Assembly (NCBI RefSeq): GCF_000383595.1
Contig: NZ_KB911581.1
Location: 3,664,265 to 3,728,264 of the forward strand
From: Streptomyces bottropensis ATCC 25435
GTDB lineage: Bacteria; Actinomycetota; Actinomycetes; Streptomycetales; Streptomycetaceae
DNA length: 64,000 nucleotides
Reading direction: 5' to 3'
The position numbers were made by a program, and so were the translations under genes. Positions 24,467 through 35,242 of this stretch are shown piece after piece. Under the pieces are notes generated by a model. It did not search any database. It was not told the DNA's origin and was given only the letters and a program-made list of their open reading frames with translations. How positions within the stretch are numbered: the stretch's first letter is position 1; each line of letters opens with the position of its first letter.

Positions 24467-25669
24467 GTGGGCAAGCCGAAGGTCGTTCTGGGGGTCAGTG
24501 GGGGGATCGCCGCCTACAAGGCGTGCGAGCTGCTGCGCCGGCTGACCGAGTCCGGACATGACGTCCGGGTCGTACCGACCGACTCCGCACTGCACTTCGT
24601 CGGCGCCGCCACATGGTCCGCGCTCTCCGGCAACCCGGTCTCCACCGAGGTCTGGGAGAGCGTCCACGAGGTGCCGCACGTCCGTATCGGGCAGGCGGCC
24701 GACCTGGTGGTCGTGGCCCCGGCGACCGCCGACATGCTGGCCAAGGCCGCCCACGGCCTCGCCGACGACCTCCTCACCAACACCCTCCTCACCGCCCGCT
24801 GTCCCGTCGTCTTCGCTCCGGCCATGCACACCGAGATGTGGGAACACCCGGCCACCCAGGAGAACGTGGCGACGCTGCGTCGCCGGGGCGCCCTCGTCAT
24901 CGACCCCGCCGTGGGCCGGCTGACCGGCGTCGACACGGGCAAGGGCCGGCTCCCCGACCCCGCGGAGATCTTCGAGGTCTGCCGCCGGGTGCTGGCCCGG
25001 GGCGTCACCGAGCCGGACCTCGTCGGCCGGCATGTCGTCGTCACCGCCGGGGGCACCCGCGAACCGCTCGACCCGGTCCGGTTCCTCGGCAACCGCTCCT
25101 CCGGCAAGCAGGGCTACGCCCTCGCCCGTACGGCCGCCGCGCGGGGCGCCCGCGTCACCCTGATCGAGGCCAACACCGGACTGCCGGACCCCGCGGGCGT
25201 GGACGTCGTACGGATCGGCACGGCCGTCCAGCTGCGCGAGGCGGTGCTCAAGGCGGCGCCGGACGCCGACGTCGTGGTGATGGCGGCGGCGGTGGCGGAC
25301 TTCCGCCCCGACACCTACGCCGCCGGGAAGATCAAGAAGAAGGACGGCCAGGAGCCCGCGCCCCTCGTCCTGGTGCGTAATCCGGACATCCTCGCGGAGA
25401 TCTCGGCGGCCCGCCCCCGCCCCGGCCAGGTGATCGTCGGCTTCGCCGCGGAGACCGACGACGTCCTCGCCAACGGCCGCGCCAAGCTGGCACGCAAGGG
25501 GTGCGACCTGCTGGTGGTCAACGAGGTGGGGGAGCGCAAGACCTTCGGCTCCGAGGAGAACGAGGCCGTGGTGCTGGGAGCCGACGGCAGCGAGACCCCG
25601 GTGCCGTACGGTCCGAAGGAAGCTCTGGCCGAAACGGTGTGGGACCTGGTCGCGGTCCGCCTCGGGTGA
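24467..25669 (+). CDS. coaBC: Bifunctional phosphopantothenoylcysteine decarboxylase / synthetase
   Basis: Two consecutive coenzyme A steps: CTP-dependent joining of 4'-phosphopantothenate to cysteine (CoaB, C-terminal) and FMN-dependent decarboxylation (CoaC, N-terminal). The 400-residue protein starts at GTG (VGKPKVVLGVSGGIAAYKAC) behind GGGGAGG. CoaC carries the catalytic His in EVPHVRIGQ and the PXMNxxMW-like APAMHTEMW. CoaB has VVTAGGTREPLDPVRFLGNRSS in part, AAAVADFRP and KIKK. The frame is open upstream into the terminator but without homology. Confidence 0.95.
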   Translation: MGKPKVVLGVSGGIAAYKACELLRRLTESGHDVRVVPTDSALHFVGAATWSALSGNPVSTEVWESVHEVPHVRIGQAADLVVVAPATADMLAKAAHGLADDLLTNTLLTARCPVVFAPAMHTEMWEHPATQENVATLRRRGALVIDPAVGRLTGVDTGKGRLPDPAEIFEVCRRVLARGVTEPDLVGRHVVVTAGGTREPLDPVRFLGNRSSGKQGYALARTAAARGARVTLIEANTGLPDPAGVDVVRIGTAVQLREAVLKAAPDADVVVMAAAVADFRPDTYAAGKIKKKDGQEPAPLVLVRNPDILAEISAARPRPGQVIVGFAAETDDVLANGRAKLARKGCDLLVVNEVGERKTFGSEENEAVVLGADGSETPVPYGPKEALAETVWDLVAVRLG

Positions 25670-25909
25670 CAGTGCCATTCGCGTCACGTCTCCCCCCAAC
25701 CTCGCACATTGAGGCGTGGCGACCCTGGCGGACAGTGACGGCCATTGGGCAGAATGCACGTGCCGCAGGTCACAAGGCTCCCGAGAGGCGAGACGGGTGG
25801 GCCGGCGGACGAGACCGACCGATAAACTGTTCTCGGACGACGCCGGGCGCAGCCCCCGAGCACGTCCGCCAATGATCAGCCAGCAGCCGCTGCAACCCCA
25901 GGGAGCGTT

Positions 25910-27118
<1,209 letters not shown>

Positions 27119-27141
27119 GTCCTACGGCTCCTCCGCTTCCC

Positions 27142-27183
27142 GGCGAGGCCCGGTGTCCCTTCGGGGATGCCGGGCCTCGCCGC
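27142..27183 (+). terminator. Terminator after metK with UUCG tetraloop
   Basis: CGGCGAGGCCCGG / CCGGGCCTCGCCG (13 bp) closes an inner GTCCC-TTCG-GGGAT hairpin. The combined 42-nt structure begins 23 nt after the metK stop. Confidence 0.85.
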
Positions 27184-27249
27184 TTCGTGCGCGCGCTCCG
27201 GTGATCGTGGGCGGCGTCGGTTGTCAGTGGCGTTTGGGAGGATGCGGGT

Positions 27250-29439
27250 GTGAGCGGCGAGGACGGGACGAGGGACGGCGGCGCGCCGGGGGACGCGGGG
27301 CCGGAGCAGCTCGCGCTGGTCCGGGAGGCGGTGCGGAAGGCCGAGGTGCCGCGCGCCAAGCCGCGGACCTGGCGGGGGGCGGCGCTGGCGAAGGAGCTGC
27401 CGGTCGCCCGCGTGCTGGTCGACAAGGGAGTGCTGCATCTCGACCGGTACTTCGACTACGCGGTGCCCGAGGAGCTGGACGAGGTCGCCCGGCCCGGGGT
27501 CCGGGTCCGGGTGCGGTTCGGGGCCGGGGGGCGCAATGTCAGACAGGGGCGGCGCGAAGGCGGCTCGCTGATCGACGGTTTCCTGGTCGAGCGGGTCGCC
27601 GAGTCGGACTACCCCGGAGCCCTGGCCGCGCTCGCGCAGGTCGTCTCGCCGGAGCCGGTGCTGGGCCCCGAGCTGCTGGGGCTGGCGCGGGCCGTCGCGG
27701 ACCGGTACGCGGGAAGCCTCGCGGATGTGCTGCAGCTGGCCGTGCCGCCCCGGCACGCTCGGGCGGAGGCCGTGGAGACGGGCGAACCGCCGCCGCCTCC
27801 GGCCGCGCCCGAGCCCGGGTCGTGGCTGCGGTACGGACGCGGTGAGGGATTCCTCCGGGCGCTGGCCGACGGCGGTTCGCCCCGGGCGGTGTGGACCGCG
27901 CTGCCGGGGCCGGAGTGGGCCGAGGAGATCGCGCGGGCCGTGCAGGCGACGCTGGCCTCCGGGCGGGGGGCCCTCGTCGTCGTACCGGCGGGGCGGCCGG
28001 CCACCCGGGTGGACGAGGCGCTGGGGGATTTGCTGGGGGAGGGGCGGCACGCGCTGCTGACCGCCGACGCCGGACAGGAGCGGCGGTACCGGGAGTGGCT
28101 GGCCGTGCGGCGCGGTGCCGTACGGGCGGTGGTCGGGACCCGGGCGGCCATGTTCGCGCCGGTGCGGGATCTGGGACTGGTCGTCGTCTGGGACGACGGC
28201 GACGCCGCGCACAGTGACGACAACGCCCCCTTCCCGCATGTGCGCGAAGTCCTGGAGCTGCGGGCCACGCGGGACAAGTGTGCCTTCCTGCTGGGCGGTT
28301 GGACCTGCACGGTCGAGGCCGCCCAGCTCGTCGAGAGCGGGTGGGCCGCGCCGATCGTGGCCGGGCGGGAGCAGGTGCGGGCCGCCGCGCCGCTGGTGCG
28401 GACCGTGGGGGACGGCGATCTCGCGCGGGACGAGGCGGCCCGGGCGGCGCGGCTGCCCAGCCTGGCCTGGCAGGTCGCGCGGGACGGCCTCAGGGACGGG
28501 CCCGTGCTCGTCCAGGTCCCTCGGCGGGGCTATGTGCCGCGGATGGCCTGCGCACGGTGCCGGGAGCCCGCGCGGTGCCGGCACTGTGCGGGGCCGCTGG
28601 AGGCGCGGGACGGCGCCGGGGCCCTGGTGTGCGGGTGGTGCGGGCGTGAGGAGGCCGGCTGGCACTGCCCCGAGTGCGGGGGCCACCGGCTCCGGGCGCA
28701 GGTCGTGGGGGCCCGGCGGACCGCCGAGGAACTGGGGCGTGCCTTTCCGGCCGTACCCGTACGGACCTCCGGGCGGGAACATGTGCTGGACACCGTGCCG
28801 GGGTCGCCCGCGCTGGTCGTGAGCACGCCGGGGGCCGAGCCGGTCGCCGAGGGCGGGTACGCGGCCGCTCTGCTGCTCGACGGGTGGGCCATGCTCGGAC
28901 GGCCCGATCTGCGGGCCGGGGAGGACGCGCTGCGGCGGTGGATCGGTGCGGCGGCGCTCGTACGGAACCAGGGGGCGGGCGGCACGGTCGTCGTGGTCGC
29001 CGAGCCGACCCTGCGGCCCGTGCAGGCGCTCGTGCGGTGGGATCCGGTGGGGCACGCGGTGCGGGAACTCGCCGAGCGGGCGGAGCTGGGGTTCCCGCCG
29101 GTGTCCCGGATGGCGGCCGTGTCGGGGACCGCCGAGTCCGTGACCGATTTCCTGGGGGCGGTCGAACTGCCGTCGGATGCCGAGGTGTTGGGACCCGTCC
29201 CGATGACCGGTCCGCCCTCCGGGGCCGGGGCCGCAGCGGGTGCGGAGGCGGGGAGGGCGCGGCGGACGGGGGTGCCGCCGACCGGGGAGCGGTGGGAGCG
29301 GGCGCTGATCCGGGTGCCGCCGGGGAGCGGGGCGGCGCTGGCCGCCGCGCTCAAGACCGCGCAGGCGGCACGGATGGCGCGTGGGGTGAGCGAGAGCGCG
29401 CGGGTGCGGATTCGGGTGGATCCGCCGGACATCGGGTGA
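27250..29439 (+). CDS. priA: PriA-like primosomal protein lacking helicase motifs
   Basis: The PriA family restarts replication at stalled forks. The 729-residue protein has the N-terminal 3'-DNA-binding domain (VARVLVDKGVLHLDRYFDYAVP). It also keeps the zinc module with four CxxC pairs (CARC, CRHC, CGWC, CPEC at about 436-480) and the C-terminal domain. The place where E. coli PriA has Walker A GxTGSGKT holds GALVVVPAGRPATRVDE, and the DEAH-type box reads VVWDDGDAAH. This fits the known actinobacterial 'probable replication restart protein' form without ATPase activity. GTG start. Confidence 0.9.
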   Translation: MSGEDGTRDGGAPGDAGPEQLALVREAVRKAEVPRAKPRTWRGAALAKELPVARVLVDKGVLHLDRYFDYAVPEELDEVARPGVRVRVRFGAGGRNVRQGRREGGSLIDGFLVERVAESDYPGALAALAQVVSPEPVLGPELLGLARAVADRYAGSLADVLQLAVPPRHARAEAVETGEPPPPPAAPEPGSWLRYGRGEGFLRALADGGSPRAVWTALPGPEWAEEIARAVQATLASGRGALVVVPAGRPATRVDEALGDLLGEGRHALLTADAGQERRYREWLAVRRGAVRAVVGTRAAMFAPVRDLGLVVVWDDGDAAHSDDNAPFPHVREVLELRATRDKCAFLLGGWTCTVEAAQLVESGWAAPIVAGREQVRAAAPLVRTVGDGDLARDEAARAARLPSLAWQVARDGLRDGPVLVQVPRRGYVPRMACARCREPARCRHCAGPLEARDGAGALVCGWCGREEAGWHCPECGGHRLRAQVVGARRTAEELGRAFPAVPVRTSGREHVLDTVPGSPALVVSTPGAEPVAEGGYAAALLLDGWAMLGRPDLRAGEDALRRWIGAAALVRNQGAGGTVVVVAEPTLRPVQALVRWDPVGHAVRELAERAELGFPPVSRMAAVSGTAESVTDFLGAVELPSDAEVLGPVPMTGPPSGAGAAAGAEAGRARRTGVPPTGERWERALIRVPPGSGAALAAALKTAQAARMARGVSESARVRIRVDPPDIG

Positions 29440-29513
29440 GCCTCCCGGGGACGGACAGCACGGTGGTGCGGCCAGGGCGTCGCGCAGCGCCGCATGCGAC
29501 CGGCGGCATGGCA

Positions 29514-29541
29514 CTGCCTCCCGGTGGACACCGGGAGGCAG
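29514..29541. terminator. Hairpin between convergent priA and the HTH gene
   Basis: Perfect 12-bp stem CTGCCTCCCGGT / ACCGGGAGGCAG with a 4-nt loop. It lies in the 120-bp gap between the 3' ends of priA and the minus-strand gene, so it can serve both. Confidence 0.75.
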
Positions 29542-29559
29542 GGGGCGGACAGCCGTCGG

Positions 29560-30183
<624 letters not shown>

Positions 30184-30187
30184 CTAG

Positions 30188-30208
30188 TGGTCAACTCTTT
30201 CTTGACCA
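30188..30208. promoter_or_regulatory. Inverted repeat upstream of the HTH gene
   Basis: TGGTCAA-N7-TTGACCA, 60-80 bp upstream of the minus-strand start and about 190 bp before fmt. The relatively AT-rich perfect dyad is unusual locally and suits an operator or promoter element. Confidence 0.45.
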
Positions 30209-30395
30209 ACGCGAATTCGCTCCGCTGGTAACGGGGTGGGGGCGTGGGGGCATATGCGCGGGGCGCGTGGGCGGGGGTGCGCCCCTGCTGCCACGGGCAG
30301 TCGTCGGGCCCGGTGGGGAACATAGACTGGGCTGTTGTCCCGCGTCGTCGCATGTGGGGCCTACGAACTTCCGTGCGAGAGGCCGTCAGTCATCC

Positions 30396-31328
30396 ATGAA
30401 GCTTGTCTTCGCTGGTACCCCAGAGGTCGCCGTTCCCGCGTTGGACGCCCTGCTCGCGTCGGGGAGGCATGAGGTGGCCGCCGTCGTGACGCGGCCGGAC
30501 GCGCCCGCGGGGCGGGGACGGCGGCTGGTCGCGAGCCCGGTGGCCCAGCGGGCGGAGGAGGCGGGCATCGAGGTGCTGAAGCCGAACCGGCCCCGGGACG
30601 AGGCGTTCCTCGCGCGGCTCCGGGAGATCGCGCCCGACTGCTGCCCCGTCGTCGCCTACGGGGCCCTGCTGCCCCGGGTCGCCCTCGACGTGCCCGCCCA
30701 CGGGTGGGTCAACCTGCACTTCTCGCTGCTGCCGGCCTGGCGGGGCGCCGCACCCGTGCAGCACTCGATCATGGCGGGGGACGAGATCACCGGGGCCTCC
30801 ACCTTCCTGATCGAGGAGGGGCTCGACTCCGGGCCGGTGTACGGGACGGTCACCGAGGAGATCCGGCCGACGGACACGAGCGGTGATCTGCTGACCCGGC
30901 TGGCCTTCGCCGGATCCGGGCTGCTCGCGGCCACGATGGACGGGATCGAGGACGGCGCCCTCAAGGCCGTGCCGCAGCCCGCCGACGGGATCACCCTCGC
31001 GCCGAAGATCACCGTGGAGGACGCCCGGATCGACTGGGCCGCGCCCGCGCTGCGCGTCGACCGGGTCGTCCGCGGCTGCACGCCCGCGCCCGGCGCCTGG
31101 ACGACGTTCCGCGGTGAGCGGCTGAAGCTCATCCAGGTGGCGCCGGTGCCCGAGCGGACCGGTCTGGCCCCGGGCGCGCTCGACATCGGCAAGAACAGCG
31201 TCCATGTCGGCACCGGGTCCTACGCGGTGGAGCTGCTCTGGGTGCAGGCGCAGGGCAAGAAGCCGATGCGGGCCGCGGACTGGGCGCGCGGGGCGCGGAT
31301 CGACGCCGGAGAGTCCGTCGGCGACTGA
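30396..31328 (+). CDS. fmt: Methionyl-tRNA formyltransferase
   Basis: Formylates initiator Met-tRNA using 10-formyl-THF. The 310-residue protein starts [20 protein letters not shown]. It has the formyltransferase core with [20 protein letters not shown] (catalytic His/Asn region, about 108-127) and EEGLDSGPV. The C-terminal OB-like tRNA-binding domain includes [20 protein letters not shown]. Next to rsmB, the usual arrangement (fmt-rsmB). Confidence 0.95.
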   Translation: MKLVFAGTPEVAVPALDALLASGRHEVAAVVTRPDAPAGRGRRLVASPVAQRAEEAGIEVLKPNRPRDEAFLARLREIAPDCCPVVAYGALLPRVALDVPAHGWVNLHFSLLPAWRGAAPVQHSIMAGDEITGASTFLIEEGLDSGPVYGTVTEEIRPTDTSGDLLTRLAFAGSGLLAATMDGIEDGALKAVPQPADGITLAPKITVEDARIDWAAPALRVDRVVRGCTPAPGAWTTFRGERLKLIQVAPVPERTGLAPGALDIGKNSVHVGTGSYAVELLWVQAQGKKPMRAADWARGARIDAGESVGD

Positions 31329-31458
31329 GGCGTCGAGCCCGTCGTCACCCCCTCATCACCCCGTCCTCAGGCCGCCACCCCCGGCCGACGTCCGACGATC
31401 CGTCCCCGCGGCGTACGCTGGGTCTGGCATCTCGACCCATATCCGGAGCACCTTTTTC

Positions 31459-32889
31459 GTGAGTGAGCAGTCCCGTCGTCCGGGCAAGCCGGGCAAGCCC
31501 TACCGCCGTCCCCACAAGGACCCCGTCCGCATGCTCGCCTTCGAGGCGCTCAGGGCGGTCGACGAACGGGACGCGTACGCGAACCTCGTTCTGCCGCCGC
31601 TGCTGCGCCGGGCGCGGGAGAAGGAGGGGCCCGACAAGTTCGACGGGCGGGACGCGGCGCTCGCGACCGAGTTGGTCTACGGGACGCTGCGCCGCCAAGG
31701 GACGTACGACGCGGTCATCGCGCAATGCGTGGACCGGCCGCTGCGCGAGGTCGACCCGCCGGTGCTCGACGTGCTGAGCCTCGGCGCGCATCAGCTGCTG
31801 GGCACGCGGATTCCCACCCACGCCGCCGTGTCCGCCTCGGTGGACCTCGCGCGGGTCGTGCTCGGGGACGGGCGGGCCAAGTTCGTGAACGCCGTGCTGC
31901 GCAAGATCGCCCAGCACGACCTCGACGGCTGGCTGGAGCGGGTCGCACCGCCCTACGAGGACGACCCGGAGGACCACCTCGCCGTCGTGCACTCGCACCC
32001 CCGCTGGGTCGTCTCCGCGCTCTGGGACTCCCTCGGCGGCGGGCGCGCCGGCATCGAGGACCTGTTGGAGGCCGACAACGAGCGGCCCGAGGTCACCCTG
32101 GTCGCCCGGCCCGGCCGGTCCACCACCGAGGAGCTGCTCCGGGAGGAGGCCGCGGTGGCGGGGCGCTGGTCGCCGTACGCCGTGCGGCTCTCCGAGGGCG
32201 GGGAACCGGGTGCCGTGGACGCCGTACGGGAGGGCCGCGCGGGTGTGCAGGACGAGGGCAGCCAGCTCGTGGCGCTCGCCCTCGCCCACGCTCCGCTGGA
32301 GGGACCCGACAAGGCGTGGCTCGACGGTTGCGCGGGGCCCGGCGGCAAGGCCGCGCTGCTCGCCGCCCTCGCCGCCGAGCGCGGGGCCGTGCTGCTCGCC
32401 TCCGAGAAGCAGCCGCACCGGGCGGGGCTGGTCGCGAAGGCGCTGCACGGCAACCCGGGCCCGTACCAGGTGATCGCCGCCGACGGCACCCGTCCGCCCT
32501 GGCGGCCCGGCTCGTTCGACCGGGTGCTGATGGACGTGCCCTGTACGGGGCTGGGGGCCCTGCGGCGGCGGCCCGAGGCGCGGTGGCGGCGGCGGCCCGA
32601 GGACCTGGTGGGGTTCGCCCCGCTCCAGCGCGCGCTGCTGCGGACCGCGCTGGAGTCCGTACGGGTCGGCGGGGTCGTCGGCTACGCGACCTGCTCGCCC
32701 CATCTCGCCGAGACCCGCGCGGTCGTCGACGACGTGCTCAAGCAGTACGGCGGCGCGGCCGACCTTCTCGACGCCCGGCCCCTGCTGGCGGGCGTACCGG
32801 CGCTGGGCGAGGGCCCCGACATCCAGCTGTGGCCGCATCTGCACGGGACGGACGCCATGTATCTGGCGCTCATCCGGCGGGTCTCGTAA
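31459..32889 (+). CDS. rsmB: 16S rRNA m5C967 methyltransferase
   Basis: SAM-dependent methylation of C967 in 16S rRNA. The 476-residue protein starts at GTG with a basic tail (RRPGKPGKPYRRPHKDPVR). The NusB-like RNA-binding domain (about 25-165) is followed by the Rossmann methyltransferase domain. SAM motif is LDGCAGPGGKAALLAAL, and the two catalytic cysteines lie in MDVPCTGLGALRRRPEARWR (in part) and GYATCSPH. The conserved core gene order ends here. Confidence 0.94.
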   Translation: MSEQSRRPGKPGKPYRRPHKDPVRMLAFEALRAVDERDAYANLVLPPLLRRAREKEGPDKFDGRDAALATELVYGTLRRQGTYDAVIAQCVDRPLREVDPPVLDVLSLGAHQLLGTRIPTHAAVSASVDLARVVLGDGRAKFVNAVLRKIAQHDLDGWLERVAPPYEDDPEDHLAVVHSHPRWVVSALWDSLGGGRAGIEDLLEADNERPEVTLVARPGRSTTEELLREEAAVAGRWSPYAVRLSEGGEPGAVDAVREGRAGVQDEGSQLVALALAHAPLEGPDKAWLDGCAGPGGKAALLAALAAERGAVLLASEKQPHRAGLVAKALHGNPGPYQVIAADGTRPPWRPGSFDRVLMDVPCTGLGALRRRPEARWRRRPEDLVGFAPLQRALLRTALESVRVGGVVGYATCSPHLAETRAVVDDVLKQYGGAADLLDARPLLAGVPALGEGPDIQLWPHLHGTDAMYLALIRRVS

Positions 32890-33101
32890 CACCCCTCCCG
32901 TCTGTAGGTTCTCAAAACGAGTGACCCATTCTCATTGGCACCGCCGAGGATCTCCACGACCGTCCTGAACCGGGCCTCCACCGGCCCGACTTCGTCGCGA
33001 CGTCTACGGGTTCCGGTATTCCACCCGGGCCCGTACAACGACCGACACCCGTCGTGGATGTGGTCGGGCCGACAGTCTCCCGCGCCGTCGAGCAAGCCCA
33101 G

Positions 33102-33797
33102 TCATCTCAGGTGCGCGGCAATCGCGTCTGCCACGGCGCGCATTCCGGCGCCGTTGGGGTGGAACGCGCCCATGAGGGCGGAGCCGTGCAGGCGTTCCGG
33201 GAGTCCGGTCACCCAGGGTTCGGCCGATCCGAGAGCGTGCTCGCGACTGCGCTTTCCCACGGTGACGAGTTCCGCGCCGGTGCGGGGCGCCGTGCGGGCG
33301 AAGACTTCGGCGACCTGGTCGCCCAGTCGGCGGAACTCCCCCAAGGTGGCTTCGTCCAAGGGGGTTTCGCGGCTGGATCGGGTGTCGGGGCCGATCACCG
33401 TGAGGTAGTCGACCAGGAGCACCCGCGCACGCTTCGCCCGCCTTCGGGTCTCCTCGACGACGCGGGAGAGGTTCGCCGTCGCCCGATCGATGTCGTCCTC
33501 CGACGGACGCGGAACCCCACGCCGTTTCAGCGCGGTGGCCAGTGGCCGGCAGAGAGGGCGGGACGAGAGTCGGCCCGCCGTGCCCAGGCGCACCATGCTG
33601 CTGATGTAGCCGAGGTCGTTGCCCCCGGCGGTGATGGTCACCAGGTCGGCGTCTGCCGGCAGCCCGTTCAACTGGGGCGGGAAGGTGTGGAGCAGACCGC
33701 CAGTAGCTCCGGTCTCCGGTGCTGGAAGCGGAGTGTTCGCCCGTCGACCCGTTCCGTACTCATCGTCACAGATCGTCGCTCCCCGCCATGGGCGCAT
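33102..33797 (-). pseudogene. N-terminally truncated SGNH/GDSL-type esterase
   Basis: The frame encodes the middle and C-terminal part of a secreted-type SGNH hydrolase: TGGLLHTFPPQLNGLPADAD, block III VTITAGGNDLGYISSM, and the block V His in AFHPNGAGMRAVADAI. Block I with the catalytic Ser (GDS) and the usual signal peptide are absent. No GDS is found in any frame over the next 100 bp upstream, and the CSGATT segment is reduced to TGATG. The start is arbitrary. Most likely a decayed gene; an intact short paralogue with another start cannot be excluded. Confidence 0.65.
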
Positions 33798-34190
33798 TTG
33801 AGCGTACCAAGTGGTTGTCTTAACCGAATGGCACTGCTACCGCCGCCTTGAACCCGAAGATCGTCGTCGCGGGACACACCGGTCCTCGGGCGTTCTGCCA
33901 TCGGCACCGGTACCTCCTGGCGTACAGGCGGTCGGGCCTCGTGCAGGTCCTTGAGCGCGCCAGGAACTCACCTGTCCCGAGGGACAGGGCTTCGGTAGCC
34001 GCGTGGTCGCGGGATCTCAGCGATCGGGCCCCTTGGCAGCCCTACGAGGTCGTCCATCGCTCGAACCCGGTGTCGCCGACTCGCGCCGGTCGAGTCCGGC
34101 GGCACACGCTCAGGGGCCGATGTCTCAGGCCAGCACCGTCAGCGCTCGGAATGACTCCTCCAGCCCCTTCACGGCGGTGGCCCGTCGCGG
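33798..34190. other. Gene-free interval beside the truncated esterase
   Basis: No convincing gene in 393 bp. A short minus-strand open stretch at 34125-34187 reads RATAVKGLEESFRALTVLA before a stop. It may be the relic of another protein's C-terminus but is too short to identify. Together with the adjacent truncated esterase it suggests a junction with past rearrangement. Confidence 0.4.
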
Positions 34191-35060
34191 TCAGCCGACG
34201 GGGGAGGAGGCGGGCAGGTTCTGGTCGGCGGCCCAGGAGGCAAGGATGCGCAGCCGTTCGTGGGTGGGGGAGCCGGGCAGGGCGGTCCAGACGGTCAGGT
34301 GCTGGTCGGGGTCGGTGTTGGCGGTGAGGGTGTCCCAGTCCAGGACGAGTTCGCCGACGACGGGATGGTTGAGGGTCTTCGTGCCCACGGTGCGGGCGGC
34401 GACGTGGTGATCGCCCCACCAGCGGGCGAACTGCGTGTCGCGCAGGGACAGTTCACCGACCAGCTCGATCAGGCGAGGGTCCTCGGGATACTTCGCGGCC
34501 TCCATGCGCAGTTGGGCGACGGCGATGTGCGCGGAACGCTCCCAGTCGGCGTACAGGGTGCGCATGGCGGGGTCGGTGAAGATGATCCGCGGGTAGTTGC
34601 GGTGCTTTTCCGCGAGGCGGGAGAAGTCGGTGACCAGGGCGGCGGCCAGCGCGTTCCAGGCAAGGATGTCCCCGCGCCGGCCCTGCACGACGGCCGGAGT
34701 GGCGGTGAGGTCGTTCAGGACCCGCTGCAGCTGCGGCTGGACCTTCTGGCGGCCACGGCGCCGGGTGCGGTTGGTGGTCTTGCCGGCGAGCTGGAAGAGG
34801 TAGCCGCGCTCGTCGTCGTCCAGACGGAGGACGCGGGCGAGGACGTCCAGGACGGGCGCCGATGCCTGCATGCGGCCCTGTTCGAGGCGGGTGTAGTAGT
34901 CGGTGCTGATGCTGGCGAGCTGGGCGACCTCCTCGCGGCGCAGCCCGGTCACCCGCCGGGGCTTGTGGGTCTCGGGCAGTCCGACTGTGCGCGGGCTCAG
35001 CTCGGAGCGGCGCGTCTTGAGGAATTCTCCCAGCTCATTGAGGGGAAGGTTGGCGGTCAT
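34191..35060 (-). CDS. XRE-family regulator with MmyB-like ligand-binding domain
   Basis: A 289-residue transcription regulator. The N-terminal HTH_31 domain (LNELGEFLKTRRSELSPR, VTGLRREEVAQLASISTDYY, TRLEQGR; about 5-85) is followed by the MmyB-like PAS-type domain (ILAWNALAAALVTDF, RIIFTDPAMRTLYADWE, LSLRDTQFARWWGDHHV, LDWDTLTA). The C-terminal domain in this family binds small or lipid ligands. Start 35060 gives the usual family N-terminus; an ATG four codons earlier is possible. Divergent from the alcohol dehydrogenase gene, with a large dyad between them that may be its operator. Confidence 0.88.
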   Translation of the reverse strand: MTANLPLNELGEFLKTRRSELSPRTVGLPETHKPRRVTGLRREEVAQLASISTDYYTRLEQGRMQASAPVLDVLARVLRLDDDERGYLFQLAGKTTNRTRRRGRQKVQPQLQRVLNDLTATPAVVQGRRGDILAWNALAAALVTDFSRLAEKHRNYPRIIFTDPAMRTLYADWERSAHIAVAQLRMEAAKYPEDPRLIELVGELSLRDTQFARWWGDHHVAARTVGTKTLNHPVVGELVLDWDTLTANTDPDQHLTVWTALPGSPTHERLRILASWAADQNLPASSPVG

Positions 35061-35097
35061 GCTGCCCAGCATGGCACCGATCTCACTTGCGTAAGGG

Positions 35098-35133
35098 GGG
35101 AGAGTTTCCTCCCAGGATGTTCCCCTCCTGGGA
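35098..35133. promoter_or_regulatory. Dyad and repeated motif in the XRE/alcohol dehydrogenase promoter region
   Basis: A perfect TCCCAGGA-N8-TCCTGGGA repeat (35110-35133) extends outward, so that 17 of 21 positions of longer arms match (GAGAG...CTCTC). Its left part, GGGAGAGTTTCCTCCC (35098-35113), recurs with one change at 45348-45363. Located about 40-75 bp upstream of the XRE start and 110 bp before the dehydrogenase gene. Probable operator of the XRE protein. Confidence 0.6.
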
Positions 35134-35242
35134 TGATTCTCTCCGCTTTTCACGCCTGCCCTCGCGTGTGAGGCTCGATCGTGAGCAGTCGTTCCTCACG
35201 ACGGCTGCGGCTCACCGATCCCCGCACCGAAGGAAGACCCCC

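Noticed and set aside
25670..25909. Possible SAM riboswitch upstream of metK
   Set aside because: The 240-bp gap was read for SAM-I, SAM-II and SAM-IV core motifs; no matching conserved core or pseudoknot pairing was seen.
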